64,000 nucleotides of DNA from NCBI GenBank assembly GCA_037439785.1, contig JBBIVJ010000024.1, forward strand, positions 8,900 through 72,899. The letters are read 5' to 3'. A model generated the notes under the pieces. The model saw only the letters and a program-made list of their open reading frames with translations, was not told the origin of the DNA and made no database searches. Position 1 is the stretch's first letter. Every line of letters begins with the position of its first letter. This stretch comes from DSVZ01 sp037439785. Its GTDB lineage: Bacteria; Verrucomicrobiota; Verrucomicrobiia; Limisphaerales; J093. Below are positions 55,189 through 62,860 of the stretch, one piece after another. The position numbers and the translations under genes are program-made.

Positions 55189-55216
55189 TTGCGCTCGGGG
55201 GCGGCCTCGCTAGGTT
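55189..55216 (+). promoter_or_regulatory. Putative tRNA-Gln promoter
   Basis: -35 TTGCGC (55189-55194), 16-bp spacer, -10 TAGGTT (55211-55216), 12 bases before the tRNA. Confidence 0.5.
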
Positions 55217-55228
55217 TCGCCGCCGGAG

Positions 55229-55302
55229 TGTCCGATGGTGTAACGGTAGCACAGGGGCCTTTGGAGCCCTTAGTCCAGGTTCGAATCCTGGTCGGACAGC
55301 CA
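55229..55302 (+). tRNA. tRNA-Gln (UUG)
   Basis: Full cloverleaf. Acceptor TGTCCGA pairs with TCGGACA, the anticodon stem GGGGC/GCCCT holds the loop CTTTGGA with anticodon TTG, the T arm has GTTCGAATC, and CCA is encoded (55300-55302). Confidence 0.97.
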
Positions 55303-55425
55303 ACCTCCTGCCTTCCCGCCACCCCACCGGCCCGCCCTGGCACGCCCTCGGAGCGGCTTGGTTCCCAACCTTCCGCTGGCCCCGCGCCTGGCCGGGAGGA
55401 GGAGTGGTTGGCGCGGGCGCGCCGA

Positions 55426-55698
55426 TCAAACCTCGGCTTCGGGGAACCGCTCGCGGATCAAGCGGCGCAGCCGCGCGGTGTCCTCGGGGTGCAGGAGCCG
55501 GCGTTGCACGCGGCGCTCGGCGGCCTCAAGCAGCGTCAGCCAGTCTTCCAGCTCCGGCTCGGGCAGGGGTTGCCACGGTTCGAAGCGGCGCGCCCGGACA
55601 TAGAACCGCCACCCGCCCCCCACCGGGCGGGCATACACTTGGCGGCGCTCGCCCGTGGCGGTGCGCCGGCTCCACGCGATTTCTCCTTTGGCCGACAT
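55426..55698 (-). CDS. Conserved small protein downstream of ispF
   Basis: 90 residues. WSRRTATGERRQVYARPVGG is followed by WRFYVRARRFEPWQPLPEPELEDW and a basic helical C-terminus. The Trp/Arg-rich N-terminal half looks like a small beta sheet (a strand pattern WxFY), and the C-terminal half is a helix. I recognise no family. It starts 15 bases after ispF, in the same direction, so they are probably co-transcribed. Confidence 0.65.
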   Translation of the reverse strand: MSAKGEIAWSRRTATGERRQVYARPVGGGWRFYVRARRFEPWQPLPEPELEDWLTLLEAAERRVQRRLLHPEDTARLRRLIRERFPEAEV

Positions 55699-55713
55699 GG
55701 CCGCGGCGGCGGG

Positions 55714-56193
55714 TCAGCGGGGCATCTCCACGCACGCCACCGCCATGGCGGCGATGCCCTCGCCGCGGCCCAGGAACCCCAGACCTTCATTGGTGGTGGC
55801 CTTGATGCCGACCCGGCCGGGATGCACTTCCATCGCCTCGGAGAGCTTGTGTTTCATGGCCCGGAGGTGGGGGGCCAGCTTGGGTTCCTGGGCAATCAAG
55901 GTGCAGTCCACGTTGACCACGCGGCCGCTGTGCAGGTGGAGCAACCGGACCGCCTCGTGCAGGAAGACCAGGCTCGAGGCGCCCTTCCAGCGCGGGTCGG
56001 TGTTGGGGAAAAACTGCCCAATGTCCCCCGCCCCCATCGCGCCGAACAGCGCATCGCACAGGGCGTGGATCAACACATCCGCATCCGAGTGGCCCTCCAG
56101 CCCCCGCTCATGCGGGATGTCCACCCCACCCAGCACCAGCCGGCGGCCGGGGACCAGCCGGTGCACGTCGTAACCGATGCCCACATGGATCAT
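55714..56193 (-). CDS. ispF: 2-C-methyl-D-erythritol 2,4-cyclodiphosphate synthase IspF
   Basis: MEP isoprenoid pathway enzyme, a zinc trimer. 159 residues, full length. GIGYDVHRLVPGRRLVLGGV holds the metal ligands Asp and His; GHSDADVLIHALCDALFGA holds the third His; FPNTDPRWKG, then VDCTLIAQEPKL and ATTNEGLGFLGRGEGI follow, all standard. The ATG has a promoter 6 bases upstream and gives a start at residue one of the fold. Confidence 0.96.
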   Translation of the reverse strand: MIHVGIGYDVHRLVPGRRLVLGGVDIPHERGLEGHSDADVLIHALCDALFGAMGAGDIGQFFPNTDPRWKGASSLVFLHEAVRLLHLHSGRVVNVDCTLIAQEPKLAPHLRAMKHKLSEAMEVHPGRVGIKATTNEGLGFLGRGEGIAAMAVACVEMPR

Positions 56194-56199
56194 GGTGTG

Positions 56200-56229
56200 A
56201 GGGTAGGGCCACCGCCCCCCACCCGTAAA
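56200..56229 (-). promoter_or_regulatory. Putative leaderless promoter of ispF
   Basis: Minus strand: -35 TTTACG (56229-56224), 18-bp spacer, -10 TACCCT (56205-56200), 6 bases to the ATG at 56193. Confidence 0.55.
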
Positions 56230-56256
56230 CCGTCCGCCGCGCCGGACCGGAGGGGG

Positions 56257-56332
<76 letters not shown>

Positions 56333-56345
56333 GAAGCGGAAGGAC

Positions 56346-56374
56346 ATCAAAACGCGCCGCCGGGGCTTTGGCAA
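56346..56374 (-). promoter_or_regulatory. Putative tRNA-Phe promoter
   Basis: Minus strand: -35 TTGCCA (56374-56369), 17-bp spacer, -10 TTTGAT (56351-56346), 13 bases before the tRNA. Confidence 0.5.
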
Positions 56375-56539
56375 GGCACCATTTCGGCACGCCGCGCCCG
56401 GAGAGCGCTTCGCCCCGGCACCGCCGCGCGGCGGGCTCAAGGGTGTCAGCCCCGCCCCGCAACCCTCGGTTCGGCCCACGATCCAGGGTGATGCGGCACG
56501 GGACCAGCCCTGCGCCGAAGCCAGGGGCGCGCCGGCGGC

Positions 56540-56824
56540 TCAGCTCGACCGGCCCTGGCGCACCGCCTCCTTCTTGCGTTCCAGCTCCTCCTGGAGTTTG
56601 CGCCGTTCGGCGAGCCATTCCTGGCGCGCCTTCTCCGCGGTCGCGTCATCGCCCACCGCCTCCGCGCGGGTGATGGCCTCGCGGGCGGTCAGTTCCCGCT
56701 CCGCCAGCCGGGCCTTGTAACGGGATTCCAGTTCGGCGATTTCGCGTTTCTGCTCCTCGGTGAGGGAGACGATGGGGGTTTGTTTGGCCAGGCGTTCCAT
56801 GGCCAGTTCGTAGGCGCTTTTCAT
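56540..56824 (-). CDS. Small coiled-coil protein
   Basis: 94 residues, almost wholly charged helix: VSLTEEQKREIAELESRYKA and on through KARQEWLAERRKLQEELERK. Heptad-like spacing of Leu, Ile and Ala suggests a coiled coil. No signal peptide or membrane helix. It follows the TPR gene by 29 bases, likely one operon. Family and function not recognised. Confidence 0.7.
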   Translation of the reverse strand: MKSAYELAMERLAKQTPIVSLTEEQKREIAELESRYKARLAERELTAREAITRAEAVGDDATAEKARQEWLAERRKLQEELERKKEAVRQGRSS

Positions 56825-56853
56825 GGCAGGGGGCAGGACATCGAACGGACGGC

Positions 56854-57354
56854 TCAGGCCGACGTCGGGCCGCCCGGCTCGGCGGTCGGGGCGGCGGCAG
56901 GCGCTGCAGCCGCCGCGGCTGGAGGGGGGCGTTTCCAGGGCATGTCCGGGAACTTTTCCGGCACCGGCAGGGCGGGCGCGGGCGGCACGACCGGTGCGGG
57001 GGCGCCGGAAGCGGAGGCGGCCGGCGAACGGGCCAGCTCGGCGCGCCAGGACGCCATGCGGGCTTGCAGGGCGTGATGTTCGGCGCGGGCCTTGTCGCCG
57101 GCGCGGGCGTAGAAGAGGGAAAGGTTGGTGTGGACCAACTGCTCGCGCGGGCGCAACTGCTCGGCCCGGTGACCTTCGGCCACGGCGCGGTCCAGATCGC
57201 CCAGGCGGAAATAGACCATCCCCAGGGCCAGGCGGGCGTCGAAGTGCTCCGGCTCCGCCGCCAGCAGGGCCGCCAGCCGCCGGGCTGCCTCGGCAAACTC
57301 GCCCCGGCCAAAGGCGTGCATCGCCTCGTCAAATTGTTGCTGGGCGTCGGCCAT
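56854..57354 (-). CDS. TPR-repeat protein
   Basis: 166 residues. About three tetratricopeptide units fill residues 1-105: FDEAMHAFGRGEFAEAARRL, ARLALGMVYFRLGDLDRAVAE and VHTNLSLFYARAGDKARAEHH. The rest is an Ala/Pro-rich tail with one conserved-looking FPDMPWKRP. TPR units mediate protein contacts; the partner may be the coiled-coil protein encoded next. No signal peptide. Confidence 0.82.
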   Translation of the reverse strand: MADAQQQFDEAMHAFGRGEFAEAARRLAALLAAEPEHFDARLALGMVYFRLGDLDRAVAEGHRAEQLRPREQLVHTNLSLFYARAGDKARAEHHALQARMASWRAELARSPAASASGAPAPVVPPAPALPVPEKFPDMPWKRPPPAAAAAAPAAAPTAEPGGPTSA

Positions 57355-57366
57355 CGCCGCCTCGTC

Positions 57367-57394
57367 AGCCTATCCCAGCCCACCGGCCGTGCAA
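57367..57394 (-). promoter_or_regulatory. Putative promoter of the TPR gene
   Basis: Minus strand: -35 TTGCAC (57394-57389), 16-bp spacer, -10 TAGGCT (57372-57367), 12 bases to the ATG. Confidence 0.5.
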
Positions 57395-57421
57395 GTGCGC
57401 CGCGTCCGGCCCGATTCAGGC

Positions 57422-57451
57422 CTGACACGGCCCCGCGCGGCGGGATAGCCT
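57422..57451 (+). promoter_or_regulatory. Putative promoter of the Cof-type HAD gene
   Basis: -35 CTGACA (57422-57427), 18-bp spacer, -10 TAGCCT (57446-57451). The leader to the ATG would be about 90 bases. Confidence 0.4.
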
Positions 57452-57547
57452 TTGCCCGGCGCGGCCCGTGAGCCGTGGACGTCCAGCCGCCGGGGCCGAC
57501 CGGCCGCTGCAGGGGGTCCCGCCCGGCCGCCCTTCCCAAGGTCTCGC

Positions 57548-58339
57548 ATGATGAACACCTCCGCCGGAGGGCCGGAAGCCCCCCGCCTGATTGCCACCGA
57601 CTTCGACGGCACCATTTTTGCCGAGTTCGAAAACCCGCCGGTGCCGCCGGCCCTGGAGGCCGCCCTGGCCAAGCTCCAGTCCCGCGGCGTGCGCTGGGTG
57701 ATCAACACCGGCCGCGATCTGCCCGCCCTGATGGAAACCCTCGGCCGCGCCCGGCTGCGCGTGCAGCCCGATTTCCTGGTGCTGGTCGAGCGGGAGTTGT
57801 ACCGGCACGACGGCGTCCGCTACGTGCCGTTCGAGGATTGGAACCGGCGCTGCGCGGCGGCGCACGCCGCCCTGTTTGCGCGGGTGTTGCCGGACGTCCC
57901 CCGCCTCACCGCCTGGGTCCGTGCCCGCTTTCAGGCAATGGTGTACGCGGATGCCTGCTCGCCGTTTTGTCTGGTGGCCAGCCGCCCCGAAGAGGCCGAC
58001 GCCATCTGCGCCCACCTCGAGGCCTACTGCCGCCAGGTGCCCGGCCTGACCGTGGTGCGCAATGACGTGTACGCCCGCTTCAGCCACGTGGACTTCAGCA
58101 AGGGCACCGCCCTGGCCGAACTGACCCGCCACCTGGGCCTGAGCGCGGACGTGGTGATGGCGGCGGGAGATCACTTGAACGACCTGCCGATGCTGCGGCG
58201 CGCCTGTGCCCGCTGGCTGGTCTGCCCCGCCAATGCCGTCCCCGAAGTACAGGAACAGGTGCGCCGCGAAGGGGGCGAGGTCAGCCCGCTCCGGCACGGC
58301 CATGCCGTGGCGGCCGCTCTGGCTCGCTGGGTAAAGTGA
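57548..58339 (+). CDS. Cof-type HAD phosphatase
   Basis: 263 residues (a second ATG is one codon in). HAD motif I is IATDFDGTIFAEF with both aspartates; motif II VINTGRDLPAL; motif III lysine in FSKGTALAEL; motif IV MAAGDHLNDLPML. The cap lies between motifs II and III, the C2 (Cof) layout, typical of sugar-phosphate or phosphoglycolate-type phosphatases. Substrate unknown. It stands alone between divergent and convergent neighbours. Confidence 0.88.
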   Translation: MMNTSAGGPEAPRLIATDFDGTIFAEFENPPVPPALEAALAKLQSRGVRWVINTGRDLPALMETLGRARLRVQPDFLVLVERELYRHDGVRYVPFEDWNRRCAAAHAALFARVLPDVPRLTAWVRARFQAMVYADACSPFCLVASRPEEADAICAHLEAYCRQVPGLTVVRNDVYARFSHVDFSKGTALAELTRHLGLSADVVMAAGDHLNDLPMLRRACARWLVCPANAVPEVQEQVRREGGEVSPLRHGHAVAAALARWVK

Positions 58340-58489
58340 ACCTCCGCCCGCGGGCGCCGGCCTCCACCTCCACCACTAGAGCCACGCTGGAAGGCCCCCG
58401 CCCACCGGCCGAAGGGCCGTCGCCGGCGGAGCGGTGCCAGCCAATGCGTGCCGCGACGGCCCGCACGGGGCCCAGTTGGGTCCGGGCCT

Positions 58490-59041
58490 TTACCGGGCGG
58501 CCAGCGCCGCCTCGATGGCCTGGATGACCGCCGGCGAGTCCGGTTCGTCCGCGGACTGGAAGCGGGCGAGGACCTTGCCGTCCCGGCCGATGAGGAACTT
58601 GGTAAAATTCCACTTCACGTCACCAGGGAAGGCTGCCCCCTGGCGGGTGAGCGCGGCGTAGAGGGGATGCTGGTCCGGGCCGGGCTTGACCTTGACCTTT
58701 TCCATCAACGGGAAGGTCACGTCGAACTTCGAGGTGCAGAATTGTTTGATCTCCTCGGGCGTGCCAGGCTCCTGGCCGCCGAAGTCGTTGCTGGGCACAC
58801 CCACCACCACCAGGCCGCGGTCCTTGTATTTCCGGTACACCGCCTCCAGCGGCTTGTACTGGCGGGTGTAGCCGCACTGGGAGGCGACATTGACCAGGAG
58901 GATCACCTTGCCCTGGTAGGCCTTCAGGGAGGTGGTCTTGCCGGCAATGTCCCTGAGCGGGATGTCGAAAAGCGAGCCCGCGGTCGCTCCCGCGGTGCCC
59001 AGGATCAGGGTCAGGGTCAGGGTCAACAAGGTCGTGCGCAT
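58490..59041 (-). CDS. Exported glutathione peroxidase-like thiol peroxidase
   Basis: 183 residues. Signal peptide MRTTLLTLTLTLILGTAGAT. The catalytic Cys is in NVASQCGYTRQY (Cys, not Sec), GVPSNDFGGQEPGTPEEI holds the Gln, and KWNFTKFLIGRDG the Trp/Asn of the tetrad. The resolving-type Cys in IKQFCTSKF suggests a thioredoxin-dependent peroxidase. It acts on peroxides in the periplasm. A TTGACA-17-AAGTTC element ends 5 bases before the ATG. Confidence 0.92.
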   Translation of the reverse strand: MRTTLLTLTLTLILGTAGATAGSLFDIPLRDIAGKTTSLKAYQGKVILLVNVASQCGYTRQYKPLEAVYRKYKDRGLVVVGVPSNDFGGQEPGTPEEIKQFCTSKFDVTFPLMEKVKVKPGPDQHPLYAALTRQGAAFPGDVKWNFTKFLIGRDGKVLARFQSADEPDSPAVIQAIEAALAAR

Positions 59042-59046
59042 GGCGC

Positions 59047-59075
59047 GAACTTGGGCGCGAAATCCGGGATGTCAA
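59047..59075 (-). promoter_or_regulatory. Putative leaderless promoter of the peroxidase gene
   Basis: Minus strand: -35 TTGACA (59075-59070), 17-bp spacer, -10-like AAGTTC (59052-59047), 5 bases to the ATG. The -10 is poor, the -35 perfect. TTGACATCCCGG is shared exactly with the promoter at 55118-55145. Confidence 0.4.
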
Positions 59076-59430
59076 CCCGCCAAAACCGGCCGGGAGAGGG
59101 CGGAGGACGAGGGCTGAAGTCCGAAGGTTGGAGGCTTTGGAACTCCGGAAATCCGGAAGGGCTCGAGTACCCGATGTCAGATGCCGGACACCAGATGCCG
59201 GTAGCCACCGCGGTGACGCGGCGGAGCTCCTCTTCCGCCGGCTCACGCCAGCGGCCACCAGCCGGGAGCGCGAGCTTAACAAACTGGCCTCTGCCGCGGC
59301 GCGGCGCTTCTGCGTGGCAGCGGCCTGAAGTCCGGCAACCCCCTGCCGCTTTCGCGGACCGTGACGACCGCGCCCACCGCAGCTGCCCGCGGCTCGCCGT
59401 TTTCGATTTCCCTCCCCCCGCCGGCCGTCC
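59076..59430. other. 355-base gap with degenerate short repeats
   Basis: Between the peroxidase and S4 genes. It contains the GAARTCC-type repeats at 59116-59160 and a run with GATGTCAG, GATGCCGG and GATGCCGG (59175-59205). No gene is supported; the long plus-strand frame across it is shadow. Confidence 0.5.
59116..59160. repeat. Degenerate GAARTCC-type repeat cluster
   Basis: GAAGTCC, GAAGGTT, later GAACTCC, GAAATCC and GAAGG in one direction, partly 7-bp spaced. Same core units as in the nuoH-nuoD gap. Confidence 0.6.
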
Positions 59431-59443
59431 TAGCGTGCGCTTT

Positions 59444-59869
59444 GTGCGTCAACCCGTGTCCGCCGCGGCAGCCGCCGAATCCGCCGCCCCGGTCCGCCTG
59501 GACAAGTGGCTGTGGGCGGTGCGCCTGTTCAAGACCCGCAGCCTGGCCACCGAGGCCTGTCAGGCCGGCCACGTGACAATCCGCGGCGAGCGGGTCAAGC
59601 CCGCCCACCTCGTACGCCCCGGCGAAGTCCTCCAGGTCCGCCTCCCTGCCGCCGTGCGCACCGTGAAGGTGCTGGCCCCGCTGGACCGGCGCGTGGGCGC
59701 CCCCCTCGTGGCCCGTTATCTCGAGGACCTGACCCCGCCGGCCGCCCGGCCGTCGGCCTCCGAACGCCCCCCCGAGCCGTGGCTGCACCGCCCCCGGGGC
59801 AGCGGCCGGCCCACCAAACGCGACCGCCGCCACCTCCAGCGGCAGGGGTTGCTGCCGCCCGACCCCTGA
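59444..59869 (+). CDS. S4-domain RNA-binding protein (Hsp15-like)
   Basis: 141 residues from the GTG at 59444. VRLDKWLWAVRLFKTRSLAT, then GHVTIRGERVKPAHLVRPGEVLQVRL, is a textbook S4 domain of the Hsp15 type, which binds 50S subunits carrying stalled nascent chains. The C-terminus is basic (RPTKRDRRHLQRQG). A TAGCGT -10 ends 7 bases before this GTG; other in-frame GTG codons are at 59435 and 59456, so the start is uncertain by a few residues. Confidence 0.85.
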   Translation: MRQPVSAAAAAESAAPVRLDKWLWAVRLFKTRSLATEACQAGHVTIRGERVKPAHLVRPGEVLQVRLPAAVRTVKVLAPLDRRVGAPLVARYLEDLTPPAARPSASERPPEPWLHRPRGSGRPTKRDRRHLQRQGLLPPDP

Positions 59870-59882
59870 GCCGGCGCGACCT

Positions 59883-59910
59883 TTGCCGGACGCCGGTGTT
59901 TGCCTACGTT
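59883..59910 (+). promoter_or_regulatory. Putative leaderless promoter of the subtilase gene
   Basis: -35 TTGCCG (59883-59888), 16-bp spacer, -10 TACGTT (59905-59910), 6 bases to the GTG at 59917. Confidence 0.55.
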
Positions 59911-59916
59911 GTGGCC

Positions 59917-61371
59917 GTGCGACCTGACCCGAACCTTCCGCCCCGCCGCCGGCGGTGGAAAAAACTCTCCGGCCGGGCGTGGCTGCTGGCGCTGGTCCTG
60001 GGCGGCGCCGGCGCCAACTACGGCGGTCCGTCAAGTCCGGCCGCCGCCGCCCCGGCTGCCGAGCTGGACTGGCGTGTGGCCGAAGGCCGCGTCAGCGCCC
60101 ACATCGAGGGGTGGAGCCTGGACCGGCTGCTGGAAACCGTCGCCCAGCTCACCCACTGGCAGGTCTATCTGGACCCGGCCGCCGAGCACGTCGTCCGCGC
60201 CAAGTTCCGCGACCTGCCGCCCGGCGAGGCCCTGCGTCGCCTGCTGGGGCCCTTGAATTACGCCCTCCTGCCCGAGCCCGGCGGCCCGGCCCGCCTGTAT
60301 GTCTTCCGCGAGGCGCGCCAGGCGGCCACGCTGCGCATCGCCGTGCCGCCGGACACGGCCGGGGCCACGGGCGAGCGTCGCCTGCGCAACGAATGGATTG
60401 TCACCCTGCCGGCCGGGCATCCGGAGTCCATCGAAGCCTGGGCCGCGCGGCTGGGCGCGCGGCTGGTGGGCCGCTCCGACAGCCTCCGCGCCTACCGCCT
60501 GCAGTTTGACAGCGCCGCGGAGGCCGACGCCGCCCGGCGCGTGCTCGAAGAGGCCGGCCTGCGCGTGGACCCCAATTTCCAGCTCGACCGCCCGCAGTCG
60601 GCGGAAGTGCCCCTGCTGGGACTCTCCCCCACCCTGGGGCTGCGCCCCCAAAGCGGCGACGGCTCCGGCCGCGTGATCGTGGCGGTGGTGGACACCGCGG
60701 TCCAGGGGGCGGCGGCCGGGCTGGAGGACTTTTTGCTGCCGGCCGTCACCGTGGTCGGGGAGGCCGGTCCGCCCGCCGATCAACTTCTGCACGGCACCAG
60801 CATGGCCGCCACGGTACTGCACAGCCTGGCCGTGGCCAGCGGCGGCAGCGGCAGCACGCCGGTCCGCCTCCTGCCGGTGGACGTGTACGGGCCCCGCGAG
60901 TCCACCACCACCTACGAAATGGCCGTCGGCCTCCAGGCCGCCATCCAGGCCGGAGCCACGGTGGTGAACCTGAGCCTGGGCGGCAACGAACCCAGCCCCT
61001 TCCTCCAACGCCTCCTCGCCGCCGGGCGGGAGCGGGACGTGCTCTTCCTGGCCGCCGCGGGCAACACCCCCGTGGCCACCCCCACCTACCCGGCGGCCTA
61101 CCCGGAGGTGGTCGCCGTGACGGCGCTGAACCGCCGCGGCGAGATCGCCGCCTACGCCAATCGGGGGGACTTTGTGGACGTGGCGGCCCCCGGGGCGAGC
61201 GTGGTGACCTTCCAGGGCCAGCCGTACCTGGTGGTGGGTACCTCCCCGGCCACGGCCCATGCCTCCGCCCTGGCCGCACATCTGGCCGCCACCACCGGCC
61301 TCCGCGGGGCCGCCCTCGAAGCCGCCGTGCGCGAACGCCTGGCCGCGCCGCCGCCGCCGGCCGCGCCCTGA
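59917..61371 (+). CDS. Exported S8 serine peptidase with STN-like N-terminal domain
   Basis: 484 residues from a GTG. A basic start and hydrophobic run (AWLLALVLGGAGANYG) act as signal peptide. Residues about 50-130 (SLDRLLETVAQLTHWQVYLD to NYALLPE) resemble the STN short domain of secretins and TonB receptors. The subtilase domain has all three catalytic motifs: Asp in VAVVDTAVQG, His in LHGTSMAAT, Ser in VGTSPATAHAS (usually GTSMATP), with Asn of the oxyanion hole in LAAAGNTP. So it is probably an active peptidase. The pairing with an STN-like domain is unusual. Confidence 0.85.
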   Translation: MRPDPNLPPRRRRWKKLSGRAWLLALVLGGAGANYGGPSSPAAAAPAAELDWRVAEGRVSAHIEGWSLDRLLETVAQLTHWQVYLDPAAEHVVRAKFRDLPPGEALRRLLGPLNYALLPEPGGPARLYVFREARQAATLRIAVPPDTAGATGERRLRNEWIVTLPAGHPESIEAWAARLGARLVGRSDSLRAYRLQFDSAAEADAARRVLEEAGLRVDPNFQLDRPQSAEVPLLGLSPTLGLRPQSGDGSGRVIVAVVDTAVQGAAAGLEDFLLPAVTVVGEAGPPADQLLHGTSMAATVLHSLAVASGGSGSTPVRLLPVDVYGPRESTTTYEMAVGLQAAIQAGATVVNLSLGGNEPSPFLQRLLAAGRERDVLFLAAAGNTPVATPTYPAAYPEVVAVTALNRRGEIAAYANRGDFVDVAAPGASVVTFQGQPYLVVGTSPATAHASALAAHLAATTGLRGAALEAAVRERLAAPPPPAAP

Positions 61372-61376
61372 CCCGC

Positions 61377-61727
61377 TCAGGCGGGGGCCGGTCGCCGCAC
61401 GCGCACCGCCACGTACCGGGTCTCGGGCAGGATGAACTTTTTGACCTCGACGGTGACCGCGCGCGGGCCGAACTCGCTCCGCACCTGCTCGGCCAGCTCG
61501 ACGGCGAGCGTCTCGATCAGCCTCCATTCCCGGCCCTCGCCCCAGGCGCGGATGCGCTGCACCACCGCGTGGTAGTCCACGGTCCGGCGGAGGTCGTCAC
61601 CGGCGGCGGCACTGAAATCCCCTTCCAGTTCGAGGGTGATCGCCAGGCGCTGGGGCGCGGCGCGTTCGGCTTCCGGCACCCCCACGCGGAAGTGCACCTC
61701 CAGGTCCGCGATGATGATGGTGTCCAT
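61377..61727 (-). CDS. folB: Dihydroneopterin aldolase FolB
   Basis: Folate pathway enzyme converting 7,8-dihydroneopterin to 6-hydroxymethyl-dihydropterin. 116 residues. Matches FolB: IADLEVHFRVGVPEAERAAPQ at the N-terminus (usually GxxxGVxxxERxxPQ), TVDYHAVVQRI, LIETLAVELAE with the conserved Glu, and VEVKKF with the catalytic Lys. It starts 1 base after the HAD-NUDIX gene, clearly one operon. Confidence 0.93.
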   Translation of the reverse strand: MDTIIIADLEVHFRVGVPEAERAAPQRLAITLELEGDFSAAAGDDLRRTVDYHAVVQRIRAWGEGREWRLIETLAVELAEQVRSEFGPRAVTVEVKKFILPETRYVAVRVRRPAPA

Positions 61728-61728
61728 G

Positions 61729-62808
61729 TCAGCCGGGGGCCGGGAGACGGGCCCGCACCGCCTCCAGGAGGGTGCGGGTGGGTTGATTCAGGTCCAGCTC
61801 GAGGGCGCGTTCCGGCGGCAGCCAGCGGAAGTCCCGGGCCTCGTCGTTGAGGCGCACCCGCGGTTCGCCCACGCACCGGCAGGTGTAGTTCAGGAGCAGA
61901 AAATGCGCGGGGCGGTAGAACTCGGGCGGCTGGATGCAGTCCTGCACCAGGACCAGGCGGATGTCGGTCACCTCCAGACCGGTCTCCTCGCGTAATTCCC
62001 GGCGCAGCGCGGCCTCGGCGGTCTCGCCGCCCTGGATTTTGCCGCCGGGGATGCCCCAGCGGTCGGACCACTTGTGGGTGCGCACCAGCAGCACTTCGCC
62101 GGCGGCGTTGGCGACCAGGGCGCCGACCGTGGCCACGGGCGGGGGCGGGCCGGCGGCGCCGCGGGCCAGCGCCGCCACCTCGCCGCAGACGCGCCCGAGC
62201 AGGGCGCGCAGTTCGCCCAGGTGCTCGACCAGCAGGTCCGGTGCGCAGGCGCGCAACTGGTCCGGTCCGTTGTAGCCGGTGAGCACGGCGCAGGACCAGA
62301 CCCCGCCGTGCCGGGCGGTTTCGATGTCGTGGGCCATGTCCCCGATGAACAGCGTTTCGGCGGGGTCCAGGGCATGGGTGCGCAGCAGCTCGTGAATCTT
62401 GGCGGTCTTGTCCCGGACCTCGACGTAGGGGTGGTCAATGAAGGCGCCGAAACCGGTGGCGGCGGCCTGCGCCGCGTAGTGGTCGCGATGCACGCTGCTG
62501 AGCACCAGCGTCCGCCAGCCATGCACGCGGCAGAACTGGAGAAACTCCCGGGCATGCGGCAGGGGCGTCACGCGGTCCTGCACCCGGCGGAAGGCCTCGT
62601 GGAACCAGTGCTCCAGCCGCCCCGGCGGCACGTGCGGCACGTAGCGGTCGTAAAAGCGCTGGAAGGGCAGGCAAAACTCGGCGCGGAACCGGGCCAGGGA
62701 CAGCTCCGGCACGCCGGCGCAACGGAAGACGTGGTTGCTGGCCTCGAGCACGGCCGGCAGGTCGTCCACCAACGTGCCGGACCAGTCGAAGATCACGTTG
62801 CGAATCAC
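61729..62808 (-). CDS. HAD hydrolase-NUDIX hydrolase fusion
   Basis: 359 residues from a GTG. Residues 1-205 are a HAD domain: motif I VIFDWSGTLVDD (nucleophile Asp8; the +2 residue is Ser instead of the usual Asp), motif II VLSSVHRDH, motif III Lys in RDKTAKIHEL, motif IV FIGDMAHDIETA. Residues about 220-355 are a NUDIX domain; the box GGETAEAALRRELREETGL is complete with REXXEE, so pyrophosphohydrolase activity is likely. The partner downstream is folB, 1 base away. In folate synthesis dihydroneopterin triphosphate must lose pyrophosphate (a NUDIX step) and then phosphate before FolB acts, so this fusion may perform one or both steps (inference). Confidence 0.88.
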   Translation of the reverse strand: MIRNVIFDWSGTLVDDLPAVLEASNHVFRCAGVPELSLARFRAEFCLPFQRFYDRYVPHVPPGRLEHWFHEAFRRVQDRVTPLPHAREFLQFCRVHGWRTLVLSSVHRDHYAAQAAATGFGAFIDHPYVEVRDKTAKIHELLRTHALDPAETLFIGDMAHDIETARHGGVWSCAVLTGYNGPDQLRACAPDLLVEHLGELRALLGRVCGEVAALARGAAGPPPPVATVGALVANAAGEVLLVRTHKWSDRWGIPGGKIQGGETAEAALRRELREETGLEVTDIRLVLVQDCIQPPEFYRPAHFLLLNYTCRCVGEPRVRLNDEARDFRWLPPERALELDLNQPTRTLLEAVRARLPAPG

Positions 62809-62815
62809 GGCGCGC

Positions 62816-62843
62816 AGTGTAACCGGGGCCGGAGCGCGGGCAA
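62816..62843 (-). promoter_or_regulatory. Putative leaderless promoter of the HAD-NUDIX/folB operon
   Basis: Minus strand: -35 TTGCCC (62843-62838), 16-bp spacer, -10 TACACT (62821-62816), 7 bases to the GTG at 62808. Confidence 0.55.
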
Positions 62844-62860
62844 CGCCGGGCCCCGCCCGC

